A stretch of 64,000 nt of DNA from Streptomyces sp. NBC_00237 (lineage in GTDB: Bacteria > Actinomycetota > Actinomycetes > Streptomycetales > Streptomycetaceae), in assembly GCF_026342435.1 (NCBI RefSeq), contig NZ_JAPEMT010000001.1, positions 1,916,501 through 1,980,500 on the forward strand. The letters are read 5' to 3'. Made by a program: the position numbers and the translations under genes. Positions within the stretch are counted from its first letter, which is position 1. Each line of letters begins with the position of its first letter. The notes beneath the pieces are model-generated. The model saw only the letters and a list, made by a program, of their open reading frames with translations, ran no database searches and had not been told where the DNA came from. Below are positions 1 to 9,634 of this stretch, in pieces.

Positions 1-662
1 AAGTTTGAATGGCTGCCCATGAGGATTACGCCCGGAGGGAGGTCGAGGGGAGCCGTGATCCCGTAAATCCCCTTGGGGAGGTACACAGTTCCGCCGATTC
101 CGGCGTCATCGATTGCTCTCTGAATCGAGCGGGTGTCATCGGTGTACCCGTCGCCGCGAGCGCCGTAGGCGCGGACAGACAGCCAGTCCACTGCGGAGGG
201 CCTGGAGCCCCCGCCCCCACTACCGGCTCCCTCGGGGAGCTGGGAGACAGGGACGAGTCCCATCTCGTCGAGGGTGGCGAGGCCCCCGGGGCTGCCAGCG
301 CGAGCCTGGATCTCACCCATGATGGCGTCCGTCGTGCCGTGAGGATCGTGGGCGGCCTGGTGGTCACGGAGGAGGGTGCTGATGTCGGGCACCAGGGCAA
401 TCCGACCGCCCCCGAAGTCCACGTACACCCGTTCGGGTCCTGTCTCAGGCCCCCCCTCAGGTCCCCAAAATGCCGGGACCATGCCCGCCTCGTCAGCCAC
501 CAGCTCGACGAGGGGTACCTCATCGAGGGCCAGGAGGTCAGTGAGGTGAGCGGCTCCAGCAGAGGGACCATCCCAGACGGAGCCGACTGCACCGGGAGCA
601 CGGACGCCAGCAGCGTCCTCGGCCGCATCAGCGGCCGTACCGCCATAGAGATATCTGGCTAT
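1..662 (-). CDS. Tail fibre/tail spike protein with pectate-lyase-like domain (partial)
   Basis: First 220 codons of a tail fibre; the rest lies left of the window. The frame is open and codes for a phage-like protein starting (M)ARYLYGGTAADAAEDAAG, with a linker region and, from about residue 159, DWLSVRAYGARGDGYTDDT...AIDDAG, the classic start of a phage pectate-lyase-like beta-helix that binds or cleaves host surface polymer. No ATG, GTG or TTG exists at the 5' end in this frame. The only start placed after the strong AAGGAG (7-nt spacing) is an ATA codon at 662-660. It follows the upstream tail gene by 4 nt. Identity as a fibre is firm by motif; the start is inference. Confidence 0.75.
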   Translation of the reverse strand, partial: MARYLYGGTAADAAEDAAGVRAPGAVGSVWDGPSAGAAHLTDLLALDEVPLVELVADEAGMVPAFWGPEGGPETGPERVYVDFGGGRIALVPDISTLLRDHQAAHDPHGTTDAIMGEIQARAGSPGGLATLDEMGLVPVSQLPEGAGSGGGGSRPSAVDWLSVRAYGARGDGYTDDTRSIQRAIDDAGIGGTVYLPKGIYGITAPLDLPPGVILMGSHSN

Positions 663-666
663 GTGA

Positions 667-1728
667 TCACTCCTTGAATTGGGCAGCCTCGTAAGTGCCT
701 GAGATGGTAATTTCTGATTTGCGCGGAATGACAGTCAGTGCGTCAAGCCCATTCGTTGCCTTGGTACCCGGCATCCACATGTATGCCGTGGAGGCGGTAT
801 TCCCCCTGCTGATCTTCAGTTTGAGGTCGACAACGTTCGGCAGCCCTGCGGCTGTACTTCCGTTGTCGATAATTCCGGAAACCACTTGCCCTGTCTTTCC
901 GTTGGCTGGCTCAGGCAGCGTGATCCCGTAGACCCAATTGCCCTTGGAAACCCGCAGATCCGTGTTTGTGATGTTCCGGATGGATGCGGAGAAAAACACA
1001 GTGTTGGGTGCGATCCAGCGAAAGCGGCCAACACGGTATGGCGCAGAAGGGGACTGACCTCCCACAATGCTTGGGGTGTAAGAGAGGCTCTTTCCCAGAG
1101 TGCGAGAGACTGTGTATCCGTCCCGACTCTTGAACCCCTCATACTGCGTGTCAGAGGTGTTGGAATCCATATCCATCACGAAGGTGCCGACAGGCATGTA
1201 CTTAAGTCCTGCCGCCATGTTCCAGGGGTAAGCCGCTGGAGCGGGGACGTCGAAAGGCGCACAGGGAGTTAGGGCTATCGGCCCGTTACGTGCCCCTGCA
1301 CTGACTTCGTAGAGAGGCATTTCCCAGATGCCACCGGCCTGCCGTCGAGGCTGCGGGGCTACGGGAGTAGCCCCAGGGGTTCCCGTGCGGACTGCCAAAT
1401 TCACCGATCCCTTTGAAATGTCCGCCTGGATGACTACGAGGTCCATTCTCGGCTTGTCACCAGGGTTCTCCGGAACTGCCACAGACTGAGGGGAGGTGAG
1501 CTGGTAGTAGAACCCGCCAACAAATGCCTTACCGGGCTGGACCTCTACGAGTCGGCTGTTAAGAACCCTCCCCTCAAAGGGAAGGGTGGTGTACGTAGTA
1601 GAGGTGAGCTGGAAATCTACTCTGTCCCCGCCCCACATATGGGCCATGGACTGCCACTGAGTCTGTGAGACCACGGCAGTACCGCCGTTGGCGTTGTCTA
1701 CATTGAATGGATAGCTGATCTCAGCCAC
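667..1728 (-). CDS. Minor tail protein, probable receptor-binding or baseplate component
   Basis: 353 aa. It lies between the Gp37-like tail gene and the tail fibre, the usual place of baseplate or receptor-binding proteins in actinobacterial siphophages. It starts MAEISYPFNVDNANGG. The N-terminal part resembles adaptor domains at the base of tail fibres, and the Gly/Ser/Thr/Val-rich C-terminal half (from about residue 200) reads like a beta-sandwich. No enzyme motif is visible. It is separated by 6 nt from the upstream gene and by 4 nt from the downstream fibre, so all are cotranscribed leftward. Function is assigned from position and composition. Confidence 0.65.
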   Translation of the reverse strand: MAEISYPFNVDNANGGTAVVSQTQWQSMAHMWGGDRVDFQLTSTTYTTLPFEGRVLNSRLVEVQPGKAFVGGFYYQLTSPQSVAVPENPGDKPRMDLVVIQADISKGSVNLAVRTGTPGATPVAPQPRRQAGGIWEMPLYEVSAGARNGPIALTPCAPFDVPAPAAYPWNMAAGLKYMPVGTFVMDMDSNTSDTQYEGFKSRDGYTVSRTLGKSLSYTPSIVGGQSPSAPYRVGRFRWIAPNTVFFSASIRNITNTDLRVSKGNWVYGITLPEPANGKTGQVVSGIIDNGSTAAGLPNVVDLKLKISRGNTASTAYMWMPGTKATNGLDALTVIPRKSEITISGTYEAAQFKE

Positions 1729-1734
1729 GGAGCC

Positions 1735-3363
1735 TCACATCCTCGCTTCTAGTCGTCTGAGTTTCCGCTGAAGGTCGCTCACGGTTTTGTACAAATTCAG
1801 GGGTTCTCCCGATCCCTGCTGCCCAATCTTCGGACTGACGTCGTTCACCTTTCCAGCGTCATCAACATTGATGGTGACTTCTCGGATGACGTCCACGTAC
1901 TCGACTCCGTCGACAACCACAGTCACTTTGTCGCCGACGAAGTAGTGTTCGCCAAAACGGCAGAAGTCCGTATCAATAGGGTAAACTTGGAAATTGCCGG
2001 TCTTCTCGGTTTCCTTGAGGGCTGTTTGTGCAGCCTCCCTGATGACTGAGAGATAGTGGGCTACAGCAGTCGGCTTGGCAGCAGTGAGAGACGTCTTTAG
2101 GGCGGCTCTGGCGAGGAGCCCGGCACCTGCGGCATCCGTAAAAGCGTCCTTGGTGGAGTCGAAAGCAGCCTTGGCCGTTGTGTAGGCGGTAGTTGCCTTC
2201 CCTAGGGCCTCCTCTGCCTCGTCAAGGGCCTTTTGGGCGGCTGCCTTCTCTGCGGCCGTATCTGCCTCAGCAAGTCGCTTCCTGGCCCTTGTAACGGCTT
2301 CCTTTACGCTTTCCAGATTGTTCACAGCCTGGTTATAGGGACTCTTCGTCTTGTCGTGAGCCTGGTCCGCCTTCTGGGCGGCTGCCTCAGCGGCGACGAG
2401 GGCCTTGCGCTTAGCCGCGACATCAGGAGTCCAGTCGAGGCCCTCGGGGTTCTGCCCGATGTCCTCAAATCCATCGGAGTCGATGGTGGTGATGAGTACG
2501 GGGTTTCCCGCAGTGTCGGTCTTCAAGGGAATGTCTCTACGGTCTATGAGTTGTTCGTAAGAGGTTCCCCATTCCGCCTCAGACTCTGAGTCAATGAGCT
2601 GCCAGATGTAACGCTCTTTGCCGTCGCCCTGACAGGCGACAATGATGCGGGTTACTAGAGGGGCAGAGAGGGTGTAGATGTACTCCCTCAGATTCCCTAG
2701 CTCAGGGCTGAAACGGATTTCCTTGCTCAGGTCCCTGGGAACGAAGACCTTCAAGTCGACTTCCTGAGCGGTGCTGTTGTAAATGAAGCGGTAACCAATG
2801 TTCTTTGTCCTGCACCACTCCTCCAGCTTGGCCCCTATCTGGTCATAGCGGAGATTGTCAGAGAGTGTTGGTCCGATCTGTGGATCAGGTCCGGCGTTGA
2901 CGCCGACAACGCGTCTGTCAGAAAGAGCACCGGCGCCCACGGCGGAATTGAGTTCTTCCCATACGGCTGAGCCAGCAGCCTTTGCGACTGCACGTGTGCT
3001 CCTACCTGAGTACTGCTGGGGAATGGTTCTTCCAGTCTCGGGAAAGGCGAGACGGCTGTAGGCATAGCGGTTGTGACACTTGCCTGCGATGTACAAAGAG
3101 CCAGGCCCTGTGTGCTGGACCTTGGTCCAGTACTTTTGGTAAGTGTCCACTTGGCCACTCAGGAGGGGTTCTGAAACTCCCTCCTGCCAGATAACTACTC
3201 CACCGCCCTTCTCGATCAAGTCGGATTGTGGGGTTCCGTCCTTGATGAGGAGTTGCCAGATGCCCTCGGCACAGAATCTGACGGTAAAATCAAGGGAGAT
3301 CCATGTGTCTATCTCGCCTACACGTCTCTTGGCCCTGTCGAATACTTCGACTCGATAACCCAT
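1735..3363 (-). CDS. Minor tail protein, Gp37-like (baseplate hub family)
   Basis: 542 aa. The N-terminus (MGYRVEVFDRAKRRVGEID, then WISLDFTVRF and LLSGQVDTYQ) matches the Siphovirus ReqiPepy6 Gp37-like family of tail-tip proteins, which act as the hub connecting tail tube and fibres. Residues about 315-410 are an Ala/Lys/Glu-rich heptad stretch that should form a long coiled coil, interrupting the beta-rich domain, which resumes at NFQVYPIDTDFCRFGEHYFVGD. A second short coiled coil (VSDLQRKLRRLEARM) ends the protein and may trimerise it. It is 7 nt downstream of the distal tail gene. Confidence 0.75.
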   Translation of the reverse strand: MGYRVEVFDRAKRRVGEIDTWISLDFTVRFCAEGIWQLLIKDGTPQSDLIEKGGGVVIWQEGVSEPLLSGQVDTYQKYWTKVQHTGPGSLYIAGKCHNRYAYSRLAFPETGRTIPQQYSGRSTRAVAKAAGSAVWEELNSAVGAGALSDRRVVGVNAGPDPQIGPTLSDNLRYDQIGAKLEEWCRTKNIGYRFIYNSTAQEVDLKVFVPRDLSKEIRFSPELGNLREYIYTLSAPLVTRIIVACQGDGKERYIWQLIDSESEAEWGTSYEQLIDRRDIPLKTDTAGNPVLITTIDSDGFEDIGQNPEGLDWTPDVAAKRKALVAAEAAAQKADQAHDKTKSPYNQAVNNLESVKEAVTRARKRLAEADTAAEKAAAQKALDEAEEALGKATTAYTTAKAAFDSTKDAFTDAAGAGLLARAALKTSLTAAKPTAVAHYLSVIREAAQTALKETEKTGNFQVYPIDTDFCRFGEHYFVGDKVTVVVDGVEYVDVIREVTINVDDAGKVNDVSPKIGQQGSGEPLNLYKTVSDLQRKLRRLEARM

Positions 3364-3370
3364 GGGCCTC

Positions 3371-4369
3371 CTAGATGAAACTCGCGTAGCGTGGTTCGAA
3401 TGAGAGCTTCACACTGGCTTTGCCAGTGCCAGCCACCACAGAGATGGAACATACTGAATCGCCCTCTTCTACGGGCCAGAACACAGGGCTGGTATCCAGC
3501 ACCGAAAAGTAGTTCTTACCTTGGTCGTCCCTCACGGTCTTCCGCCCAGGGCGGGTGTCGATAGTCAGTACTCGACCAAGGGGAACTAGGTCCACTCCGC
3601 TGGCAGGCGGAGAGGCCCTGAGAACTCCCCCCGAAGGGGAGGTCAGAGAGAAACTCTTGATGGGGCCAGTGAGTTCCCAGACTGGCCAAGCTTCAATGTC
3701 GCCTGGATTAGAAACGTGGTACTCGCTTCCAGGGCCTCCCATGACTCCCCGACTGATTTCGAGGGGGAAGAACTTCCGAGAAGCACTAAGGAAGGGAGCC
3801 CCAGTTCCGAAATCCCAGCGGTGGGACTCAGAGCTAGCAGGATAAAACCACGGGTCCATGGCGGTGAACAACAAGGCGTATTTACACCATGAGAACCCGG
3901 CGAGGTCAGTTCCTTCGGCCCCATCCATACCGTCTTTGTAGTAGGCGGCTATATGGCGACTATGCCCGTCGCCCTCGGTAAATTTCAGGACGCAGTAACC
4001 GCGTCTTGGATTCAGGGCCTTGAATAGCTTTCGCTTCAAGGTATTGAGTGTCTGCCTGTCAACCCCGTAGAGGTACAGCGGGATCATGATTTCCCGTGAT
4101 GAAGTCCTGGAAGATCTGAAAACGGATCCGTCAAGAGCGGGGGAGTCGTCTGAGAACAGGGTGTGGGGTGGCATATCAAGGCCGGTTGCCCCCGCCTGCA
4201 TGATGATGGAGGGCCAGGCGGACGAGGTCCATCCCGTCAAAGGGATCTCCTCGCCCTGCCCGTCGGCTCCTCTGATGCTGACTGCTGTCCGGTCCCAGAG
4301 GACTGGGGTGGGCGGTACCGGGCGCACTACTGGGGGCAGTGTGGACCCAGCTCGTACGGGGATAGGCAA
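3371..4369 (-). CDS. Distal tail (Dit)-like minor tail protein
   Basis: 332 aa directly after the tape measure gene, the standard place for the distal tail protein that caps the tube and anchors the baseplate. The sequence (WPSIIMQAGATGLDMPPHT, REIMIPLYLYGVDRQTLNTL, RGYCVLKFTEGDGHSRHI) has the pattern of Dit-like minor tail proteins of actinophages: a ring-forming N-terminal half and a beta-sandwich C-terminal half. It starts 9 nt after the tape measure stop. No catalytic motif is seen. Confidence 0.65.
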   Translation of the reverse strand: MPIPVRAGSTLPPVVRPVPPTPVLWDRTAVSIRGADGQGEEIPLTGWTSSAWPSIIMQAGATGLDMPPHTLFSDDSPALDGSVFRSSRTSSREIMIPLYLYGVDRQTLNTLKRKLFKALNPRRGYCVLKFTEGDGHSRHIAAYYKDGMDGAEGTDLAGFSWCKYALLFTAMDPWFYPASSESHRWDFGTGAPFLSASRKFFPLEISRGVMGGPGSEYHVSNPGDIEAWPVWELTGPIKSFSLTSPSGGVLRASPPASGVDLVPLGRVLTIDTRPGRKTVRDDQGKNYFSVLDTSPVFWPVEEGDSVCSISVVAGTGKASVKLSFEPRYASFI

Positions 4370-4378
4370 TAGACCTCC

Positions 4379-7300
4379 CTAGAGTGGTGAGTAGAGGGCC
4401 TCCGCCTGCTGAAGGGCCCGCATGACCGCATGCGGGGTGGGCTCGGATCGAGCCTCGTGGATGTGGATCTCGTACTTCGCTTGACCGTTGAGGCCGGACA
4501 GGAGAGCCGCTGTCTCGTCAGCGGTGTAGACCCGAGCTCCACCACGTCCGAAGTCGACGAGCTCGGGACCCTCCTCGCCTACGAGGGCGAGGCCAGGAGA
4601 CGCGGAGAGCGTTCCTGTGGCGTATCCCTTGGTCCCGGCAAGAGCGCTGGGCCAGTTCGACCCGTACCGGCTGCGAGCATAATTGAGGCCCGCATAGATA
4701 GAGGCGTATGGATTGGTAATCCCTAGCCCTCGGTACTTTCCTGCGTAGGCATTGAAAGTTCCTGGGATCGTCTGCATCAAACCTTGACTCGGATGTCCGG
4801 CCTTCGCGTTAGAGTCCCAAAGATTGATGGCCTTCGGGTTTCCCCCGGACTCCACGCCGATCCTGTGAAGAACGAGTTTGAGGTAACTCGCAGACAGGCC
4901 AAGCTCATTGAGTGCTCGAAGCACCAGAGGACTCCAGCGGTTGACGCTGTCGCCCTGTCCGGGAGAGCTGAACATCCCTGAGAGGTCTAGCCCGTTCCTG
5001 TTGGCATTCGAGACCTTTGAGTTTCCAAAGTCGAACAAACCCTTGGTGTTGGGCATTGACTCTTCTGCTTGATCCAGGAACTCACCGTAGACCCGCTGTG
5101 CGTAGGGAAGAGGTTGGCCCTTGACGTCGCGTACGACGTCGACCATGGAGACAACTCCATTCAGGTTGTCTGCAACCGTCTTGTAAACGGTGTCTATGAC
5201 ATCCTCGATGGCTCCGAAGGGGTCGGAGACGACATCCCAAATGGCCTGGCCGGACTCAAGAGCCCCGCCTAGAACGTCAGTTGCAAGCTTCCCCAGAGTG
5301 TCAAGGCTGAAAACGTGGCCCATGAATCGTTCACCACGTTGAACGATGTTTCCCTGACCCTTCCAGACGTCGGGCCAGAAGTACTCTCCTGCGACTCCTG
5401 CGAGGGAGCCGCCAAGAACTCCGAGGATCTGACCCACACCTGTGGGAGCCCTCTTGAAGAACGTCCAGAGGTCTTTGGACATCCAGTCATAGGCACCCCT
5501 GAAGTTCCGGGCACCAGCACTACCGGCAACTCCTGAAGCCTTCGTGCCAGTCCCTAGAATCCCCGCCTGAGTACTGCCCCCAAGGGCATCTGAAGTACCG
5601 TCGAGCTTCATTGTCTTTACAACCGCGGACCCAATTCGAGGCATCTCGTTGATGATTTCCATCATGCGACTTGCCTGATCAAGTCCCAGGCGGCCCCCGC
5701 CGTTTCCTGCGACTACACCACCTCGCGCATGGCGCGAGAGCTGACCACGGATGGCCAACTCATTCCATGCGTTGATGGTGCCTTCTCCGAGATGGCTAGT
5801 GACTTCCGGTCTGAGTACTGCCTCACCCGGAGAGAGGATGGCAGGGATGTTGTCTACCCAAGGGGAGTAGCCAGGAAGGACACCCGCGAAGGAGACGTCA
5901 GAAGGCCGCATGACACCGCCTCTGGCCTTCTTCTTCTTTGCCCCTCCGGAGCCGCCTCCGCCGGGAGACTTCTTGGCGATCCTGTCTAGGGCTCCATCGA
6001 GCCCATCACCCTCACCTCTTGCCCTCTTGAGGGCCTTGGCAAGGTCATCAACTTGGTCGGTAATCTTCTTGAGGCTGCGACCATTCAACAAACCGACACG
6101 GCCTGCTAGAGATCCGGCACCGGTGCCCTGACCCACCATCGCGTAGGAATCCCTAGCGGCAGCAGTCAACTTGTCGAACTCGTCAATGATCTGAGTCAGT
6201 CGACGCTTCTTGAGGTTCTCAACTCGTCCTGAAACAGAGGCACTTTGGGTGCCAATGCCGATCTGATCCGCAGACTCCTTGGCGGCCCTCGTAAGGGCCT
6301 GTACGGAGTCGGTGACGCCTCCAACATTCTTCCCGTTGAGATTGCCTATGCGGGTATTGGCACTCGTGATGTCCTTGCCCGCTGCCTCAGCAGCGGCCTT
6401 GAGGCGGTTCACCTCTCCGGTGACTCCGCCCAGTTCGCCGCCGTTGAGGGTGTCTACCTTGGTGCGGGCCTGACTCAGCTCCTGGCCCAGGTTCCGGGCG
6501 CTTGCCTCCGCCTTGTCGATCTCTTGGCGAAGTTGGTCCAGGTCGGCCCCGTTGAGGGGCTGAACCCCCTGAGTGACGATGTTTCGGATGGAGTTCTGAG
6601 CCTGGTTCGCGGCTCCTTGGAGGGAGCCGCCACCGCCGTTGCCCGCTAGAGCCTGCTGGATGCTCCGCAACGACTGATCATTGACCTGTCGCAACTCGTC
6701 CCTGAGGCGGGCGGCTTCCGCTCTGGCCTCCTCGATCTGCCTCTCTATCTTGGCAATCTCTCTGGCCTGGTCATCACCGCTGACCCGGATGCCTAGAACG
6801 GAGTCACGGGTACGGGCTACAGGTCCTCGGGAGTCCCCACCTCGCAGCTCGGCGCGACGAGAACGGTATGCCTCACGGCCCACCATGCGGGCCTCTCTGC
6901 GAGACGAGCCCTGAGAGCGGGCCTCCGTCCGGGCGTCACGAGCTGCTGACCGCTGATCCCTGGCGCGGCTCACACCGCGTACACCTTGGACAGCACCTCG
7001 ACCCACAGCAGCCACAGGGGTAAGAAGTCGACCACCGACGCCGATGAATTTGCCCAAGACCTTTGTAGCGAGAGCAGCAGCGAGGATTAGAGGACCCCAC
7101 TGGACCAAGAATTTGGTGACAGCAGGAGCAACGTCCGCTAGAGGAGAGTCCCGGAGAGTAGAGGCTACCCAGTCCACCATGGAGATGAAATTTTCCATGG
7201 ATTCCAAGAACAGCCCAAGGAACTTCTTGACATCCGGTCCGTACTTCTCGGCCATATCCTGGACTTGATCGAGTATCCCATCCTGACGATACGTACGGAC

Positions 7301-9211
7301 TACCCGCCCTTGTTCGTCCCGCTCAACATGGGTGTCCTTGCCCATGAGCTTCTCGCCAAGCTTGGTGTACTTATAGGCCCCATCTTTGTCTTCCTCGACG
7401 AAGAGGTTTCCCAGCTCGAAGACAGCCCGTTCCTTCATTTGCTGGACCCGGCCTGAGATGGTCTCAGAAGTCATCTTCTCAGCAGAACCTACGGACCCGT
7501 CAGACCGCATGGGGCCAAACTTCTCGCCGTATTTCTCGGGGTTCCAGTAGTTCAACATACTGTTCATGATCCGAGTACCACTGACACCGCCGCCCTTAGC
7601 GGCTGGGGTTCCAATGACCTTCCACATGTTTCCGGCGTCAGAAAATCCGAGAAGGTTTGCCAATTCGGATGCTGGCATACCCGTAGCCGCCGCAAGCTGT
7701 TTGACGTTACGCGTAGGCGCCCGGTCCATATCCATAATCATGTCCATCGCGTACATAGCACGCCTGAACTGTTCTGGATTAAGATTACCCGCACGGGCCA
7801 TCGAGTCACCGATGGCCATGATCAAGTCAGTTGTCTTCTCGGCAGCACTGTTCGCGGCTGCGGTTCTCTTGTCACCCTTGGAGTACCAGTTCTTGTCAGC
7901 ACCAGCAACCGACCGAATAAGCTTCATCTGGTACTCGTGCATTACATCGATACTGAATGGGGTGTTGATGGCGTACTTCTGAATTGCGTTCATCTGCTCT
8001 GCGGACTCCGGTTTAGCAACACCCGCAGCACTTAGACCAAGCTGCCCCAAAAGACGCTGATCACCGGACTTCACACCGATGGTTGTCAGCGCCGCACCAG
8101 CGGCAGCAAGAGGAGCAAGGAACTTAGTCGTGAGGATGTTTCCAGCCTCGTTGATCGACATTCCCACCTGATCAAACCATGTGCCAGTCTTCCTCAGTGC
8201 ACCCTCAGTACGCTTGAAGAAGCCTTGGGTTGTACTCGTGGTACTGCCGATATCACGGCGCATCGCAGTCAACTGGCCCCTTAGGGCCGCCATATGCCGT
8301 TGCCGTCCGGCAATGCCTTCCTGAATCCAGGCTCTCTCTGCCGCAACCAATCGGCGAATGTCGGCAATCTGGGCCTGTGTGGCTGCCCTGCGGGCGGCTA
8401 CCTCTTCCCGCATCATCCGGAGAGCATCGGAGTGGGCCTGGTTTACCACTCGTCGACGTTCGCGGGCTTCATCCCGCATAAGGCGGAGAGCTTCGCCGTG
8501 AGCTGCGTTGAGCATCCGGCGACGCTCCTGGAGAGCGCGGGCCTCGGCCCGCTGCTGGTCCTGAAGCATCCTCAGAGCCTCAGCATGAGCCGCATTCATA
8601 GCGCGCTGCCTGTCACGCTCTAGACGCGCCTTCTCGCGGTTGACCTCACGGAGGGCCTGGAGCCTGAGACGTTCCTGAGCCTGTTCCAGGCGGGTCTTCT
8701 GAAGCTCTAGACGTGCATGGTCAGTTGCGGACTGCTTGAGGGCAGTCCTTCGGCTCTTCTCCAGCCGCTCGGCTGCGGCCTGACGCTGCCTAGCCGCCTG
8801 CTCCTCAACGCGGACAGTTTCCCGGAGGGCCGTTCTGGTCTCCTGAGAAGTCTTCTTCAGGGCCTTCGACTTCTTCAGCTCAAGGTCCCTGTAAGCCCGG
8901 AAGCGCTTAGCCGCTTCCTCACCGAACTCACGGGTAATCTGGGCTTCTATGCGCTGAAGGTCCTTTGCAGAATCCCTCTTGACCTTCTTGGTCTTCTCCG
9001 CAGCCTTCCGGGCAGCTTTCTCCGTTTCAGCGGGCAGGGTGGCAAGACCCTGTTTAGCAGCCTTAGAGACTTCCTTAGCAGCCGCACCACCGATTTTAGC
9101 CAGTTCCCCAGTGATCTCCTTTCGGAGATTCGACATGGCGGACTTGGTGGCCTTGGGGATGATCTCGATATACCCCGTGCCAACTCGGATTGGGGCCCTG
9201 CCTTCGGCCAT
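4379..9211 (-). CDS. Tail tape measure protein with lytic transglycosylase domain
   Basis: 1610 aa, by far the longest phage gene, which sets tail length and channels DNA. Residues about 30-320 are an extreme Arg/Ala/Glu coiled coil with internal repeats (HAEALRML, HGEALRLM, HSDALRMM spaced about 25 residues). A middle region carries hydrophobic segments (VTKFLVQWGPLILAAAL) and further coiled repeats such as VDTLNGGELGGVTGEVNRL. At about 1430-1520 is an SLT-type lytic transglycosylase domain (IGVESGGNPKAINLWDSN, then GLMQTIPGTF), whose Glu in VESGG is the expected catalytic acid, likely for cutting peptidoglycan during DNA entry. ATG start with AGGAGG just upstream. Confidence 0.93.
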   Translation of the reverse strand: MAEGRAPIRVGTGYIEIIPKATKSAMSNLRKEITGELAKIGGAAAKEVSKAAKQGLATLPAETEKAARKAAEKTKKVKRDSAKDLQRIEAQITREFGEEAAKRFRAYRDLELKKSKALKKTSQETRTALRETVRVEEQAARQRQAAAERLEKSRRTALKQSATDHARLELQKTRLEQAQERLRLQALREVNREKARLERDRQRAMNAAHAEALRMLQDQQRAEARALQERRRMLNAAHGEALRLMRDEARERRRVVNQAHSDALRMMREEVAARRAATQAQIADIRRLVAAERAWIQEGIAGRQRHMAALRGQLTAMRRDIGSTTSTTQGFFKRTEGALRKTGTWFDQVGMSINEAGNILTTKFLAPLAAAGAALTTIGVKSGDQRLLGQLGLSAAGVAKPESAEQMNAIQKYAINTPFSIDVMHEYQMKLIRSVAGADKNWYSKGDKRTAAANSAAEKTTDLIMAIGDSMARAGNLNPEQFRRAMYAMDMIMDMDRAPTRNVKQLAAATGMPASELANLLGFSDAGNMWKVIGTPAAKGGGVSGTRIMNSMLNYWNPEKYGEKFGPMRSDGSVGSAEKMTSETISGRVQQMKERAVFELGNLFVEEDKDGAYKYTKLGEKLMGKDTHVERDEQGRVVRTYRQDGILDQVQDMAEKYGPDVKKFLGLFLESMENFISMVDWVASTLRDSPLADVAPAVTKFLVQWGPLILAAALATKVLGKFIGVGGRLLTPVAAVGRGAVQGVRGVSRARDQRSAARDARTEARSQGSSRREARMVGREAYRSRRAELRGGDSRGPVARTRDSVLGIRVSGDDQAREIAKIERQIEEARAEAARLRDELRQVNDQSLRSIQQALAGNGGGGSLQGAANQAQNSIRNIVTQGVQPLNGADLDQLRQEIDKAEASARNLGQELSQARTKVDTLNGGELGGVTGEVNRLKAAAEAAGKDITSANTRIGNLNGKNVGGVTDSVQALTRAAKESADQIGIGTQSASVSGRVENLKKRRLTQIIDEFDKLTAAARDSYAMVGQGTGAGSLAGRVGLLNGRSLKKITDQVDDLAKALKRARGEGDGLDGALDRIAKKSPGGGGSGGAKKKKARGGVMRPSDVSFAGVLPGYSPWVDNIPAILSPGEAVLRPEVTSHLGEGTINAWNELAIRGQLSRHARGGVVAGNGGGRLGLDQASRMMEIINEMPRIGSAVVKTMKLDGTSDALGGSTQAGILGTGTKASGVAGSAGARNFRGAYDWMSKDLWTFFKRAPTGVGQILGVLGGSLAGVAGEYFWPDVWKGQGNIVQRGERFMGHVFSLDTLGKLATDVLGGALESGQAIWDVVSDPFGAIEDVIDTVYKTVADNLNGVVSMVDVVRDVKGQPLPYAQRVYGEFLDQAEESMPNTKGLFDFGNSKVSNANRNGLDLSGMFSSPGQGDSVNRWSPLVLRALNELGLSASYLKLVLHRIGVESGGNPKAINLWDSNAKAGHPSQGLMQTIPGTFNAYAGKYRGLGITNPYASIYAGLNYARSRYGSNWPSALAGTKGYATGTLSASPGLALVGEEGPELVDFGRGGARVYTADETAALLSGLNGQAKYEIHIHEARSEPTPHAVMRALQQAEALYSPL

Positions 9212-9220
9212 GGGGACCTC

Positions 9221-9634
9221 CTAGAGGCTGTTCATGCCTCCGAAGAAATCCGCTAGCTCATCAGCAGATGCAAAATGGGAGGTCTCAGGTTCAGTGTCTT
9301 CAGGCTCCTGTTCCCCAGGACGGGGGATAGGGGAGGGGAATGCGAGGTCATCGACGCCTTCGGCGTTCGCCTTGATGGCGATGAAGTTACTCAGCTCCAT
9401 AGCATCGCTGATGCGAGCGAGAAGGTAATCAGACTCAGCCCAACTCGCCCTTTCGTCCATGGACTGAAGGAGAGTAGAGCGTCCATGCTTGGTCATCAGA
9501 GATTTGATGAGTACGCCTACACGGCGCAGGGAGAGGGATCCTCTCCAGAGGTCGAGGAGATCGACCCCGAAGAACTCCAAGAAGTCTGCTTCCAGTTCCT
9601 CCGGATACTCATTGACGATCCGGAGGACAAGCAT
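9221..9634 (-). CDS. Tail assembly chaperone, downstream frame of the frameshift pair (gpT-like)
   Basis: 137 codons in the -1 frame relative to the preceding chaperone ORF; its ATG overlaps that ORF's stop as TAATG. No usable Shine-Dalgarno precedes this ATG, and the heptamer GGGAAAC lies directly before the stop, so the natural product is probably the C-terminal extension of a 0/-1 fusion protein, as for lambda gpG-gpGT. The tail is acidic (PRPGEQEPEDTEPETSHFAS...ELADFFGGMNSL). It sits directly upstream of the tape measure gene, which such chaperones keep soluble during tail assembly. Confidence 0.8.
   Translation of the reverse strand: MLVLRIVNEYPEELEADFLEFFGVDLLDLWRGSLSLRRVGVLIKSLMTKHGRSTLLQSMDERASWAESDYLLARISDAMELSNFIAIKANAEGVDDLAFPSPIPRPGEQEPEDTEPETSHFASADELADFFGGMNSL

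Noticed and set aside
26..646. 206-codon minus-strand ORF with an ATG at 646
   Set aside because: Ser/Pro/Arg-rich shadow; the adjacent frame encodes a recognisable tail fibre with a pectate-lyase-like domain.
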